A stretch of 64,000 nt of DNA from Bog-473 sp963726135 (GCA_963726135.1 CAVSBE010000008.1:930001-994000); one strand, 5' to 3'. Positions 51,058 to 59,686 are shown, counted from the stretch's first letter. Program-made: numbers and translations. Notes: generated by a model not told the origin, from the letters alone.

Positions 51058-51170
51058 GCTTCCCCCGATGTCCGTGGATGCCTCTAAAGCGCAAGAACGT
51101 ACCTTGTGCGTGACGCTGAGTGGAGCCGAGTGACGGCACGAGTGGTTGGCCCAGTAAGGGCCGTCGCCCC

Positions 51171-51198
51171 TGCCCCCAATGGTGCCGGTAGGGGCGTA
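51171..51198 (+). repeat. attC-like array site S36 (terminal, at repeat copy C)
   Basis: TGCCCC pairs with GGGGCGTA across CAATGGTGCCGGTA. Last site of the array, 218 bp from the tRNA-Val 3' end. Confidence 0.65.
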
Positions 51199-51456
51199 TG
51201 CAACTGCGGCAAGCGCAGACGTGACCGGGCGCCGGCACCGCCAGCACCTGGCCGCGCGCTCAGATCCGAAGTACCAGCGTTCAATGCGAGAAATCGGCAC
51301 GAGTAATCAATGTCACGACACGGGTAATCAAAATCTCGTGTCTTTCTCGTGTCTCGTCCGCCGACTCGACATGCTGAGTCGCTTCAATTGGAGCTCTGAC
51401 CTGGGGATACAGGGTGGGCGCTGCGGGACTCGAACCCACGACCTCAGCCGTGTGAA
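51182..51456 (+). repeat. tRNA-Val-linked long direct repeat, copy C (275 bp)
   Basis: Starts at the right half of S36 and ends in the anticodon loop of the intact tRNA-Val; copy B is the partner at the other side of a 6.2-kb segment. Confidence 0.93.
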
Positions 51457-51488
51457 GGCTGCGCTCTAACCAGCTGAGCTAAGCGCCC
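51416..51488 (-). tRNA. tRNA-Val (anticodon CAC)
   Basis: Cloverleaf on the minus strand: acceptor GGGCGCT/AGCGCCC, D stem GCTC/GAGC, anticodon stem CAGCC/GGCTG with loop TTCACAC (anticodon CAC), T arm GTGGG-TTCGAGT-CCCGC. CCA is not encoded. The 3' half plus flank is duplicated at 45176-45216, showing use of this gene as an integration target. Confidence 0.96.
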
Positions 51489-51591
51489 TTTCGGGAATTC
51501 CGGACCCCCAACCTAGCCCGGGGCAGCCAGCCTGCCTGCGTCGCTGGGGTGATTTGGGGGCCTCCGGCAGCACCGATACCCTGAGTTCGGA

Positions 51592-52275
51592 ATGACGTCC
51601 ACAAACGGCGAGGGCAACGGCAGGCCCCAGACGTGGAGCGCACGCCTCATGGGAGCGTTCTCGGGCCCGCGGTCGCGCACGGGTGGATCCGCCAGCGCTG
51701 AGCCAGCCACCATCCTGCCCCCCGAGGAGCGTAAGGCGGCCATGCAGGCGCTCGATCCGCTCGAGCTCAAGTGGTCCATGGGAGCCTTCATTCTGGCGAC
51801 GATCGCCGGGATCGCCATTCCCGCTTACATCATCGCCACCAACAAGGTCACCACGCGCGGGAAGAACACAATCGCAGTCGCCCCCGACGCCAAATTGCTG
51901 GGCGGCGTGATCCTGTTGTTGTGCGTCATCGGGTTCCTGGCGCTCTGGAAGCGCAAGCGGACACTCGTCGCGTTCGACCTGTTCCTGGTCGGCTTCGGTT
52001 TCACGCTGTTCATCGGTCTGATCGGGTTCGCCTTCATCCTCCTCGGGGGCTGGCTCATGCTGCGCGCCTGGCGGCTCAACAAGTACGGGACCACCAATGC
52101 CAAGGTGATCGCCCAGGAGGCAAGATCGCGGCCCCGGGGACGGGAACGCAAGGCGGCAGCCAAGACGGGGACGACGACCTCGTCGAAGTCGACCGACCGC
52201 AAACCACCGACCGCCAGCAAGCGCTACACGCCGAAGGCGCCGCAGAGGAAGAAGATCCCCAAGCCGACCGAGTAA
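51592..52275 (+). CDS. membrane protein with basic C-terminal tail
   Basis: A 227-aa protein. Residues about 60-80 (WSMGAFILATIAGIAIPAYI), 102-118 (LLGGVILLLCVIGFLALWK) and 126-160 (LFLVGFGFTLFIGLIGFAFI-LLGGWLML) are membrane helices. They are followed by a Lys/Arg/Thr-rich cytoplasmic tail ending KKIPKPTE. No family named. Its position just beyond the tRNA marks the start of ordinary chromosome. Divergent tRNA, convergent TetR gene. Confidence 0.7.
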   Translation: MTSTNGEGNGRPQTWSARLMGAFSGPRSRTGGSASAEPATILPPEERKAAMQALDPLELKWSMGAFILATIAGIAIPAYIIATNKVTTRGKNTIAVAPDAKLLGGVILLLCVIGFLALWKRKRTLVAFDLFLVGFGFTLFIGLIGFAFILLGGWLMLRAWRLNKYGTTNAKVIAQEARSRPRGRERKAAAKTGTTTSSKSTDRKPPTASKRYTPKAPQRKKIPKPTE

Positions 52276-52308
52276 GAGGTCGACGGTTCGACCGCATTGA
52301 CGTGGAGA

Positions 52309-52926
52309 TCACGCGGTGGGCGCGTCAGCCCACGGCTCAATCAACAGTGCAGAGCGCAGCAGCTGCAGTACGTCGGCCCGGCGGCGCACCAGCGAGCGTG
52401 CAGTCGGCTCCTCCCCCAGCGCCCGTAGCACCTCGACCTCCGTGACCATCCCGATGACCGTGGAGTAGATGGCCAGGAGCAGCAGGCCGGGATCGTGGCG
52501 CCGCATGTTCCCGGCGTCCATCTCCGCCTGCAAGAACGACGAGGCCCGCTGGACCAGTGGCTCGAGGGCCACCGTCATCTGGGTGGCCGCGGGTGGACCG
52601 AGCCGCCCGACTTCACGGAGAAGCCCGAGCAGCTCGGGCTGGCGAGCGGCCAAGCGGAAGACGGAGCGGACGACCGCCTCCACCCGAACCCATCCCTCCC
52701 CCGCTCCCTCGAGCGCCGTCTCCAAGGCCGCGGACAGGTCGAGCGCGCTGCGGGCGATGACAGCCTCGAGCAGGGCGTCCTTGGAGGGGAACCAATAGAG
52801 GATCGACTGCTTGGTGAGATCGAGGCCCTTCGCCACCGCGTCCAGCGACGTGGCCTCGTAGCCCCGGCTCGCAAAGGACGACAGGGCCTCGTCGAGGATC
52901 CGATCGCTGGTCGCTGAGCTGGCCAC
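52309..52926 (-). CDS. TetR-family transcriptional regulator
   Basis: A 205-aa protein. N-terminal HTH: SDRILDEALSSFASRGYEAT, then SLDAVAKGLDLTKQSILYWF-PSKDALLEAV. The C-terminal helical ligand domain is variable (VFRLAARQPELLGLLREVGR; LLAIYSTVIGMVTEVEVLRA). It starts 46 bp from the divergent acyl-CoA reductase operon, with a 12-bp perfect palindrome between them. It most likely represses that lipid operon and itself, responding to an acyl or lipid ligand (inference). Confidence 0.9.
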   Translation of the reverse strand: MASSATSDRILDEALSSFASRGYEATSLDAVAKGLDLTKQSILYWFPSKDALLEAVIARSALDLSAALETALEGAGEGWVRVEAVVRSVFRLAARQPELLGLLREVGRLGPPAATQMTVALEPLVQRASSFLQAEMDAGNMRRHDPGLLLLAIYSTVIGMVTEVEVLRALGEEPTARSLVRRRADVLQLLRSALLIEPWADAPTA

Positions 52927-52927
52927 T

Positions 52928-52939
52928 TACCATATGGTA
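52928..52939. promoter_or_regulatory. putative TetR operator palindrome
   Basis: TACCATATGGTA, a perfect 12-bp palindrome in the 46-bp gap between the divergent TetR gene and the reductase operon; a related GGTGGTAGAC lies 16 bp further right. Confidence 0.6.
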
Positions 52940-52972
52940 GACACAATCGGCGAGCGGTGGTAGACATTCCCG

Positions 52973-55318
52973 ATGCCCATTGAGCGGGATCTCCGTGGGA
53001 AGCGCTTCTTCGTCACCGGTGCCACCGGCTTCCTGGGCACGGCTCTGGTCGAGCGGATCCTCCGCTGCATCCCGGACGCCGACATCACCCTCTTGGTCCG
53101 GCCCGGCCGCCGGGCCGACGCGGCCTCTCGGCTGGCCCGCGAGGTCATCAAGAACGACTGCTTCGACCGGCTGCGCAACGAGCTGGGCGACCGCTTCGAC
53201 GACGAGGTGGCCCGGCGGGTCCGCGCCGTCGCCGGCGACGTGGGGCGGGAGGGGCTCGGGCTCGACGATGAGGGCCGCGAGGCACTGGCCGGGGCGGCCG
53301 TCGTCATCCACTCGGCCGCCACAGTCTCCTTCGACGCCCCGCTGACCCAAGCCGTCGAGATCAATCTGCTCGGCCCCTCACGCGTCGCGGCCGCGATGGC
53401 GGAGGTCGGCTCGGCCGCCCATCTCATCGCGGTGTCGACCGCCTATGTGGCGAGCACGCACCAGGGCGAGGCCAAGGAGGAGCTGCTCAGCGAGAATCGC
53501 TTCAGTCTCGAGGTCGCCTGGGAGGACGAGGTCACCGCGGCCCGGCGGCTGCGCGACGACCTGCAGGCCGAGTCGCGCAAACCCGAGAGGCTGCGCGAGT
53601 TCACCAAGTCGGCGCGGACCGAGATCGGTGCCGCCGGCGACCACCTGATCGCCGCGAAGGCCGAGAAGCTCCGCGAGGAGTGGGTCGGCGACGAGCTCGT
53701 CGAGGCGGGCACGGCACGCGCCCTGTCGCTCGGGTGGCCTGACGCCTACCCCTTCACGAAGGCACTCGGTGAGCGGGCGTTGGTGGCGCAGTGGGAAGGG
53801 CGGGTGCCGATGACTTTCGTGCGCCCGTCCATCATCGAGTCCGCGCTGGCCGAGCCGCGCCCGGGCTGGATCCGCGGCTTCCGCATGGCCGAGCCCATCA
53901 TCGTCTCCTACGCACGGGGTCTACTGCGAGAGTTCCCCGGCGTGCCCGAGGGCATCGTGGACGTCATCCCCGTCGACCTTGTGGTTGCGGCGATCCTGGC
54001 CGTGGCGGCGCGGGGGCCCGAACCGGGGCGGCCGAAGGTGTACCACGTCGCATCCGGTGTGCGGAACCCGCTGCGCTACGGACACCTCGTCGAGCTGTCG
54101 GAGGACTTCTTCAGCCGCAACCCCCTCTACGACGACCGTGGTCAGCCCATCAACGTTCCGGAGTGGTCGTTCCCCGGGCGCGGGCGCGTGCAGCGACAGC
54201 TCAAGCGCGCCGATGCGGCGATGACGTTCGTGGAGAAGTTGCTCACTGCCCTGCCGATCAGAGGCAAGCAGGCGCAGCTGGCCGCCCGGATAGAGGACAG
54301 GCACGCCATGGCCAAGCGCGCCCTTGGCTATGTGGAGCTGTACGGGGCCTACACGGAGACCGACGCCCGCTACCGGGTGGACAACCTCATGGAGCTGTGG
54401 GACGCCTGCGACGGCAGCGACCACGAGCGGTTCGAGTTCGACCCCGCCGCCATCGACTGGGACCGCTACGTGCACGAGATCCACCTGCCGTCCGTCCTCG
54501 AGCACACGCGGGTGCGCACAAAGCCCGGGCGCTCCGTCGTCGACAAGCGGCCCGACCGGCAGAGGCGGGCCATCCTCTCGCCGGAGCGGCATCTCGCCGT
54601 GTTCGACCTGGAGCACACGCTCATGTCGTCCAACGTGGTCGACACCTATGCCTGGCTGGCCAGCCGTCACCTCTCGCCGGCCCGACGGGCGCGCTTCGTC
54701 GCCGACCTGGTTCGCCAAGGGCCGTCCTTGCTCGCCCTCGACCGGCGGGACCGCGGCGACTTCCTGCGCGCCTTCTACCGGCGCTTCGAAGGCGCGCCGG
54801 TCGACCAGCTGCGGGCCGACTCGTGGGAGCTCTTCCATCGGCAGCTCCTGACGCGCTCGTTCCCCGACGGCTTCGCGCGGGTGCGGGCGCACCGTGCCCT
54901 CGGGCAGCGGACGCTGCTGATCACCGGGGCGTTGGACTTCATCATCGAGCCCATCCGCCCGCTCTTCGACGACATCGTGTGTGCGGCGATGGAATCACGC
55001 GACGGGCAGCTGACCGGTCATCTCACGACGCTGCCGCCGATCGGCGAGGCGCGCGCGCTGCTGCTCGCCGAGTACGCGGAGCGGCACTCGCTCTCGCTCG
55101 ACGAGTCGGTCGCCTATGCGGACTCGGCCAGCGACCTTGCCATGCTGGAGGCCGTCGGCTTCCCGGTGGCCGTCAACCCCGAGGCGCGGCTGTCCGCCAT
55201 CGCCCGGCGCCGGGGCTGGCACGTGGAGCACTGGGCCAAGGCCGAGGGCGGCTCGCACCGGCCGCTGCCGCTGGGCCCCTTCGACGTGAAGCAGCCCAAG
55301 GCGGTCATGGGCCGGTGA
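52973..55318 (+). CDS. fatty acyl-CoA reductase (SDR) fused to HAD-IB phosphatase-like domain
   Basis: A 781-aa fusion. Residues 1-440 are a male-sterility/FAR-type extended SDR: FFVTGATGFLGTALVERIL (NAD(P) loop), VVIHSAATVSFDAPLTQAVE, SVSTAYVAS-type strand, YPFTKALGERALVAQW (catalytic Tyr/Lys) and VRPSIIESALAEPRPGWIRG. Residues about 535-770 are HAD-IB: AVFDLEHTLMSSNVVDTYAW (DxE in place of DxD), LLITGALDFIIEPIRPLF and SVAYADSASDLAMLEAVGFP. It would reduce acyl-CoA or acyl-carrier substrates to aldehyde or alcohol. First gene of a four-gene operon with 1-4 bp overlaps. Confidence 0.9.
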   Translation: MPIERDLRGKRFFVTGATGFLGTALVERILRCIPDADITLLVRPGRRADAASRLAREVIKNDCFDRLRNELGDRFDDEVARRVRAVAGDVGREGLGLDDEGREALAGAAVVIHSAATVSFDAPLTQAVEINLLGPSRVAAAMAEVGSAAHLIAVSTAYVASTHQGEAKEELLSENRFSLEVAWEDEVTAARRLRDDLQAESRKPERLREFTKSARTEIGAAGDHLIAAKAEKLREEWVGDELVEAGTARALSLGWPDAYPFTKALGERALVAQWEGRVPMTFVRPSIIESALAEPRPGWIRGFRMAEPIIVSYARGLLREFPGVPEGIVDVIPVDLVVAAILAVAARGPEPGRPKVYHVASGVRNPLRYGHLVELSEDFFSRNPLYDDRGQPINVPEWSFPGRGRVQRQLKRADAAMTFVEKLLTALPIRGKQAQLAARIEDRHAMAKRALGYVELYGAYTETDARYRVDNLMELWDACDGSDHERFEFDPAAIDWDRYVHEIHLPSVLEHTRVRTKPGRSVVDKRPDRQRRAILSPERHLAVFDLEHTLMSSNVVDTYAWLASRHLSPARRARFVADLVRQGPSLLALDRRDRGDFLRAFYRRFEGAPVDQLRADSWELFHRQLLTRSFPDGFARVRAHRALGQRTLLITGALDFIIEPIRPLFDDIVCAAMESRDGQLTGHLTTLPPIGEARALLLAEYAERHSLSLDESVAYADSASDLAMLEAVGFPVAVNPEARLSAIARRRGWHVEHWAKAEGGSHRPLPLGPFDVKQPKAVMGR

Positions 55319-56571
55319 GCACCCTGCTGTTCGAACGGTCGCTGCCGCGCTTCGCCGCCGCGCGCGTCGTGTCGTCGTTCGGCTCGGGGCGCGGCGCGGG
55401 CGTCGGCCCCCTCCGGCTGGTCGAACGGGACGCACCCGAGGTGCCGGCGGAGGGGTGGGTCCACGTCGACCCCGTGCTGTCGGGCATCTGCGGCTCGGAC
55501 CTGGCCACGCTCGACGGGCGCAGCTCGCGCTACTTCGAGGACATCGTCTCCTTTCCCTTCGTGCCGGGCCACGAGGTGGTCGGCACCCTCACCGCCGACG
55601 CGGTCGGTGCCGACGGCGCGGCGCTGGCAGCGGGCAGCCGGGTCGTCCTGCAGCCGGTGCTCGGGTGCGCCGCCCGGGGGATCGAGCCACCCTGCCCCGC
55701 CTGCCAGGCCGGGAACGTGGGCAACTGCGGGTACCTGGCCTTCGGCCACATCCGGCCGGGCCTGCAGACCGGGTTCTGCGCCGACACGGGCGGCGGTTGG
55801 TCCAGCACGGGCCTGGTCGCGCACTCCAGCCAGCTCTACGCGGTGCCCCAGGGTCTCAGCGACGCGGACGCGGTGACCGTCGAGCCCGTGGCCTGCGCGG
55901 TGCATGCCGTGTTGGGCGCGCCAATCGCCGAGGGCGACGTGGTGGCCGTGCTGGGCGCGGGAACGGTGGGACTGCTGGTGATCGCGGCGCTGAGCCACCT
56001 GGCCGCCGAGGGGCGCTGCCCTTCGCCGTCGACGATCCTGGTGGGAGCGCGGTACGCGCACCAGCAGCGCCTCGCCCGCGAGCTGGGCTGCACCGAAGCC
56101 CTGCCGCCCGACCAACTGGCGCGTTCGGTGCGCCGGCACTCGCGTTCCCTCTCGTACGGCGGCCCGTCCGGCGTGGCGGCGACGCTGTCCGGCGGCGCCG
56201 ACATCGTCATCGACTGTGTCGGCAGCCCCGAGTCGATTGCGCAGTCGCTGGCCATTGTGCGCCCCCGCGGGATGGTGTCGCTGGTCGGCATGCCGGGCAA
56301 GGTGACGGTGGACCTGGCGCCGTTGTGGCACCGCGAGGTCCGCCTGGCCGGTGCCTACGCCTACGGGACCGAGCGCGACGAGACCACCGACGGCCGCACG
56401 TCCACCTTCGCGTTGGCCCTCGAGGTCGCGGCGGCGCAGCGGACCGGCCGCCTCGTGTCGGCCACCTACCCCCTTACCCGCTTCGAGGACGCTGTGGCGC
56501 ACGCCGGCGCCGCCGGCCGGCGCGGGGCCGTGAAGATCGCCTTCGACGTACGGAAAGGAACTGCCCGATGA
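55315..56571 (+). CDS. zinc-dependent alcohol dehydrogenase (MDR family)
   Basis: A 418-aa medium-chain dehydrogenase starting GTG 55315, overlapping the reductase stop (GTGA). Catalytic zinc ligands: Cys in LSGICGSDLATLDG, His-Glu in FVPGHEVVGTL. The structural-zinc loop is CAARGIEPPCPACQAGNVGNC. Rossmann motif VVAVLGAGTVGLLVIAALSH, then DIVIDCVGSPESIAQSLAIV. Together with the reductase it could interconvert fatty aldehyde and alcohol or a polyol intermediate; substrate is inference. The stop overlaps the next ATG (ATGA). Confidence 0.9.
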   Translation: MSTLLFERSLPRFAAARVVSSFGSGRGAGVGPLRLVERDAPEVPAEGWVHVDPVLSGICGSDLATLDGRSSRYFEDIVSFPFVPGHEVVGTLTADAVGADGAALAAGSRVVLQPVLGCAARGIEPPCPACQAGNVGNCGYLAFGHIRPGLQTGFCADTGGGWSSTGLVAHSSQLYAVPQGLSDADAVTVEPVACAVHAVLGAPIAEGDVVAVLGAGTVGLLVIAALSHLAAEGRCPSPSTILVGARYAHQQRLARELGCTEALPPDQLARSVRRHSRSLSYGGPSGVAATLSGGADIVIDCVGSPESIAQSLAIVRPRGMVSLVGMPGKVTVDLAPLWHREVRLAGAYAYGTERDETTDGRTSTFALALEVAAAQRTGRLVSATYPLTRFEDAVAHAGAAGRRGAVKIAFDVRKGTAR

Positions 56572-58157
56572 GCCGCCGACCCGGCTTCGTCCTCGAAGTG
56601 GACAAGTCCACGCCACCCACCCTGTTCTGGAACGGCGAAGGCTTCACCCTCGAAGCGCTGCCCGAGGGGAGCCGGGTGATCTACGCCCCCGAGCCCATGA
56701 AGGCGATCGAGGACCCCTACCGGGCCATCCGCCACGCGTTGGCGCACCCGGTCGGCGACCGCGACCCGCTGCCGGCCTTGTTGCGGCCCGGAATGAAGCT
56801 CACGATCTGCTTCGACGACGTGTCGCTGCCGCTGCCGCCCATGGAGGCCCCCGACGTCCGCCAAATGGTGATCGAGACCGTGCTCGACATGGCGGCGGAG
56901 GCCGGTGTCGACGACGTGATGCTGATCGCCGCGCTGGCCCTGCACCGCCGGATGACCGAGCAAGAGCTGCGGCACGCGCTCGGTGACCGGGTCTACGACT
57001 CCTTCGCCCCCCACGGCCTGCTCACCCAGCACGACGCCGAGGACCACGACGATCTCCTCTTCATCGGCGAGACCGACCAGGGCGAGGAGGTGGAGATCAA
57101 CAAGCGGGCCGCCACCTCCGACCTCCTCGTCTACGTCAACATCAACCTCGTCTCGATGGACGGCGGGCACAAGAGCGTCGCCACCGGCCTGGCCAGCTAC
57201 CGGAGCCTGCGCCACCACCACAACCCGCAGACGATGCGCCACTCGAGGTCGTTCATGGACCAGCCGTCTTCCGAGTTGCACTCGTCGAACTGGCGCATGG
57301 GACGGCTCATCGCCGAGTCGGGGGTGAAGATCTTCCAGATCGAGACGACGCTCAACAACGACACCTTCCCGCCCAATTTCCAGTTCCTCCAGAAGCGGGA
57401 GTGGGAATGGGGGATGCGCGACCGCGCCACCTACGCCGCCACGTCGGCGGCCCTGTCCAAGACGCCGCCACGGCTCGCCCGCCAGATCTTCCATTCCATC
57501 CGCTCGCCGCACGCCTTGACCTCGGTGCAGGCCGGCGAAGTGGAGGCGGTCCACGCCGTGACGACGTCCAACGTCTGGGCCCAACAGGGCGTCGACGTCG
57601 AGGGCCAGACCGACATCCTCACCATGGGGCTGCCGTACATCTGCCCCTACAACGTGAATTCCATCATGAACCCGATCCTGGTGGCCTGCCTCGGCCTCGG
57701 CTACTTCTTCAACATGTACCGGGGCAGGCCCCTGGTGCGCGAGGGCGGCGTCGTGATCATGCGGCACCCCACCCGACCCGAGTTCCACCCCGGCCACCAC
57801 CCCAGCTACATCGACTTCTACGAGCAGGTGCTGCCCCGGACCGTCGACCCGGTGCAGATGCACAAGGAGTTCGAGGAGTCCTTCGCCACCGACCCGTGGT
57901 ACGTCCACCTCTACCGGACCGGCCACGCCTACCACGGCGTGCACCCCTTCTACATGTGGTACTGGTGTGCCCACGCGCTGCAACATCTGGGCCGGGTCAT
58001 CGTGGTCGGCGGGGAGCCCAGGGCCGTGCGACGCCTGGGGTTCTCCCCGGCCAGCTCGCTCGATGACGCGCTCGAGATCGCCTCGGACGTGGTCGGCCCC
58101 TCCCCCACGCTGACGCACATGCACAACCCGCCCATCTTCATGTCGGACGTCCACTGA
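56568..58157 (+). CDS. LarA-like (lactate racemase N-terminal domain, DUF2088) protein
   Basis: A 529-aa protein. The N-terminal Rossmann-like half has LTICFDDVSLPLPPMEAPDV, then RQMVIETVLDMAAEAGVDDV and IAALALHRRMTEQELRHALG (LarA His motif H-R-x-x-T/E). The middle part YVNINLVSMDGGHKSVATGL also follows the LarA pattern (G-G-x-K). The C-terminal half is longer than LarA and has NSIMNPILVACLGLGYFFNM. Without a visible nickel-pincer cofactor pathway here its activity is unknown. Co-translated with the dehydrogenase and acyltransferase. Confidence 0.8.
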   Translation: MSRRPGFVLEVDKSTPPTLFWNGEGFTLEALPEGSRVIYAPEPMKAIEDPYRAIRHALAHPVGDRDPLPALLRPGMKLTICFDDVSLPLPPMEAPDVRQMVIETVLDMAAEAGVDDVMLIAALALHRRMTEQELRHALGDRVYDSFAPHGLLTQHDAEDHDDLLFIGETDQGEEVEINKRAATSDLLVYVNINLVSMDGGHKSVATGLASYRSLRHHHNPQTMRHSRSFMDQPSSELHSSNWRMGRLIAESGVKIFQIETTLNNDTFPPNFQFLQKREWEWGMRDRATYAATSAALSKTPPRLARQIFHSIRSPHALTSVQAGEVEAVHAVTTSNVWAQQGVDVEGQTDILTMGLPYICPYNVNSIMNPILVACLGLGYFFNMYRGRPLVREGGVVIMRHPTRPEFHPGHHPSYIDFYEQVLPRTVDPVQMHKEFEESFATDPWYVHLYRTGHAYHGVHPFYMWYWCAHALQHLGRVIVVGGEPRAVRRLGFSPASSLDDALEIASDVVGPSPTLTHMHNPPIFMSDVH

Positions 58158-59133
58158 TGGCGCCCTCGGTCTCGGGGTTGCTCGGGCGGGTGCGCACGAC
58201 GCGCTTTCCCCTGGCCGCACCGTCGTGGCCGACCACCGTGGAGCGGCCCGACCCCGAGCGCAGGGTGGGGCTCGATTACGACCACGAGTGGTCGCGCCGC
58301 TACCCGGTCCGCCTCGCCCGCGCCATGGTGATGGACAACGTGACCCGACCGGCCGCCCGCCGCTGGCGCCGGCGACCGTCCGCGGCCTGGAGCACCTCCA
58401 GCACATGGACGGCCCGGTGATCTTCGCCGCCAACCACGCCAGCCACATCGACACGCCGCTCCTGCTCACCACCTTGCCGGTGGAGTTCCGCCATCGGACG
58501 GTCGTGGCGGCAGCCTCGGACTACTTCTTCGACCGCACCTGGAAGTCGGTGCTGTGGTCCTTCGCCCTGGCGGCCATTCCCATCGAGCGCAGCCGGGTCA
58601 ACCGAAAGTCGGCCGACACGGCGGCCGGGGTGATCGAGGACGGCTGGAACCTGGTCATCTTCCCCGAGGGCGGGCGCTCGCCCGACGGTTGGACGCAGCC
58701 CTTCCGCGGCGGCGCCGCCTACCTGGCGCGGCGCACTGGGCGCCCCGTCGTGCCGGTGTATCTGCATGGCACCCGCCACGTGTTGCCCAAGGCAGCTGAG
58801 TCCGGGGCGAAGGCGCCGGGGGGATCCGGCACCGAGTCGCGCCGGGGCGGGCGGCTGCGCCGCTCCCCCATCGCCGTCCTCTTCGGGGCGCCGATGACGC
58901 CCGACGAGGGCGAGAGCGCCCACCGCTTCTCGGACCGGGTGGAAGCGGCGGTCGCCACGCTTGCCCGCGAGGTCCATTCCGACTGGTGGCAGGCCCGGCG
59001 CTCGGTCAGCGCCGTGGCGCCGGTCGACGGGGCCGAGACCGCGCACCGAGGCCCTACGGCCTCCGCCTGGCGGCGGGCGTGGGCGCTCGACGAGCCACCG
59101 TCGCGTCGCGGCGGTGCGGAGTGGCCGGACTGA
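58157..59133 (+). pseudogene. PlsC-type acyltransferase with a frameshift near 58350
   Basis: Begins at ATG 58157 (1-bp overlap with the LarA-like stop) in one frame (RYPVRLARAMVMDNVTRPAA). After about 58355 the homology continues in another frame: LAPATVRGLEHLQHMDGPVI, FAANHASHIDTPLLLTTLP (NHxxxxD), SRVNRKSADTAAGVIEDGWN, LVIFPEGGRSPDG (FPEG), VVPVYLHGTRHVLPKAA. Whole length would be about 325 aa, of the 1-acylglycerol-3-phosphate acyltransferase family. Because it closes an otherwise intact operon, the single-base break may be a sequence error. Confidence 0.75.
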
Positions 59134-59206
59134 CCCTGCCCTATGTGGCGACCCACCATGCCCCACGACGGCGGGGCCAAGCGGCCCCAACCCAGTCGCT
59201 GGGCCG

Positions 59207-59686
59207 CTACTGCAGGCCGGGCAGCAGCGACCGCGAGACGAGGATGGCCGTGTCGGCGAGCCCGGCCTCGCGGTGCACGAGGGCGGCCTGGTAGTCCGGA
59301 TCCCGGATCATGTCGATGAAGGCGTCGGTGCCGGGGTACTGCATCACCGCGATCTGGTCCCACGGGCCGGTCTGCCCGATCAACACCTGCAGCACGTCGT
59401 TGTAGAGCGTGAGCACGCCGCCGCGGCGCACCACGTGGTCGAGCGCGATCATGCCGTAACGGCCGTATGCCTCGGCCCCGGTCAGTCCTGACCGGGCCAG
59501 CTCGTGGCCCGCGGGATAGGTCGCCCGAGGGCGGTAGGCGAGGAGATTCACGAATTGCAGTGGCCCGTCGGCGCCCGACTGCAGCAAGGTGCGCAGCTGC
59601 GACGCGTCGGGGTTGAGGCCCCCCATGCCATGGGACCCCAACTCGCCGATCAACGACTCCACCTCGTCAGGGCTCCAATCCGGCAC
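59207..59686 (-). CDS. DUF1330-like protein
   Basis: A 159-aa protein from GTG 59686 (GAGGAGG upstream sets this start). It looks like a ferredoxin-like dimeric barrel of the DUF1330/NIPSNAP type: GPLQFVNLLAYRPRATYPAG, TGAEAYGRYGMIALDHVVRR, VLTLYNDVLQVLIGQTGPWD, VMQYPGTDAFIDMIRDPDYQ. Function unknown. Divergent from the MBL-fold gene and convergent with the lipid operon. Confidence 0.8.
   Translation of the reverse strand: MPDWSPDEVESLIGELGSHGMGGLNPDASQLRTLLQSGADGPLQFVNLLAYRPRATYPAGHELARSGLTGAEAYGRYGMIALDHVVRRGGVLTLYNDVLQVLIGQTGPWDQIAVMQYPGTDAFIDMIRDPDYQAALVHREAGLADTAILVSRSLLPGLQ

Noticed and set aside
8973..51198. CRISPR array or REP/BIME family as explanation for the palindromes
   Set aside because: Spacing is 0.3-3.5 kb with genes between, not 30-bp spacers. 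REP-type elements have a GTAG/GGAC-type head and RAYT transposase, not seen here. They also do not explain the GNAT unit border at the arms.
53791..56571. 926-codon open frame covering the reductase gene
   Set aside because: Only its last 418 codons (from GTG 55315) are coding (alcohol dehydrogenase). The first part is an Arg/Ala/Gly-rich shadow of the reductase frame.
56466..58472. 668-codon minus-strand frame
   Set aside because: Antisense to the LarA-like gene; composition artefact of high GC.
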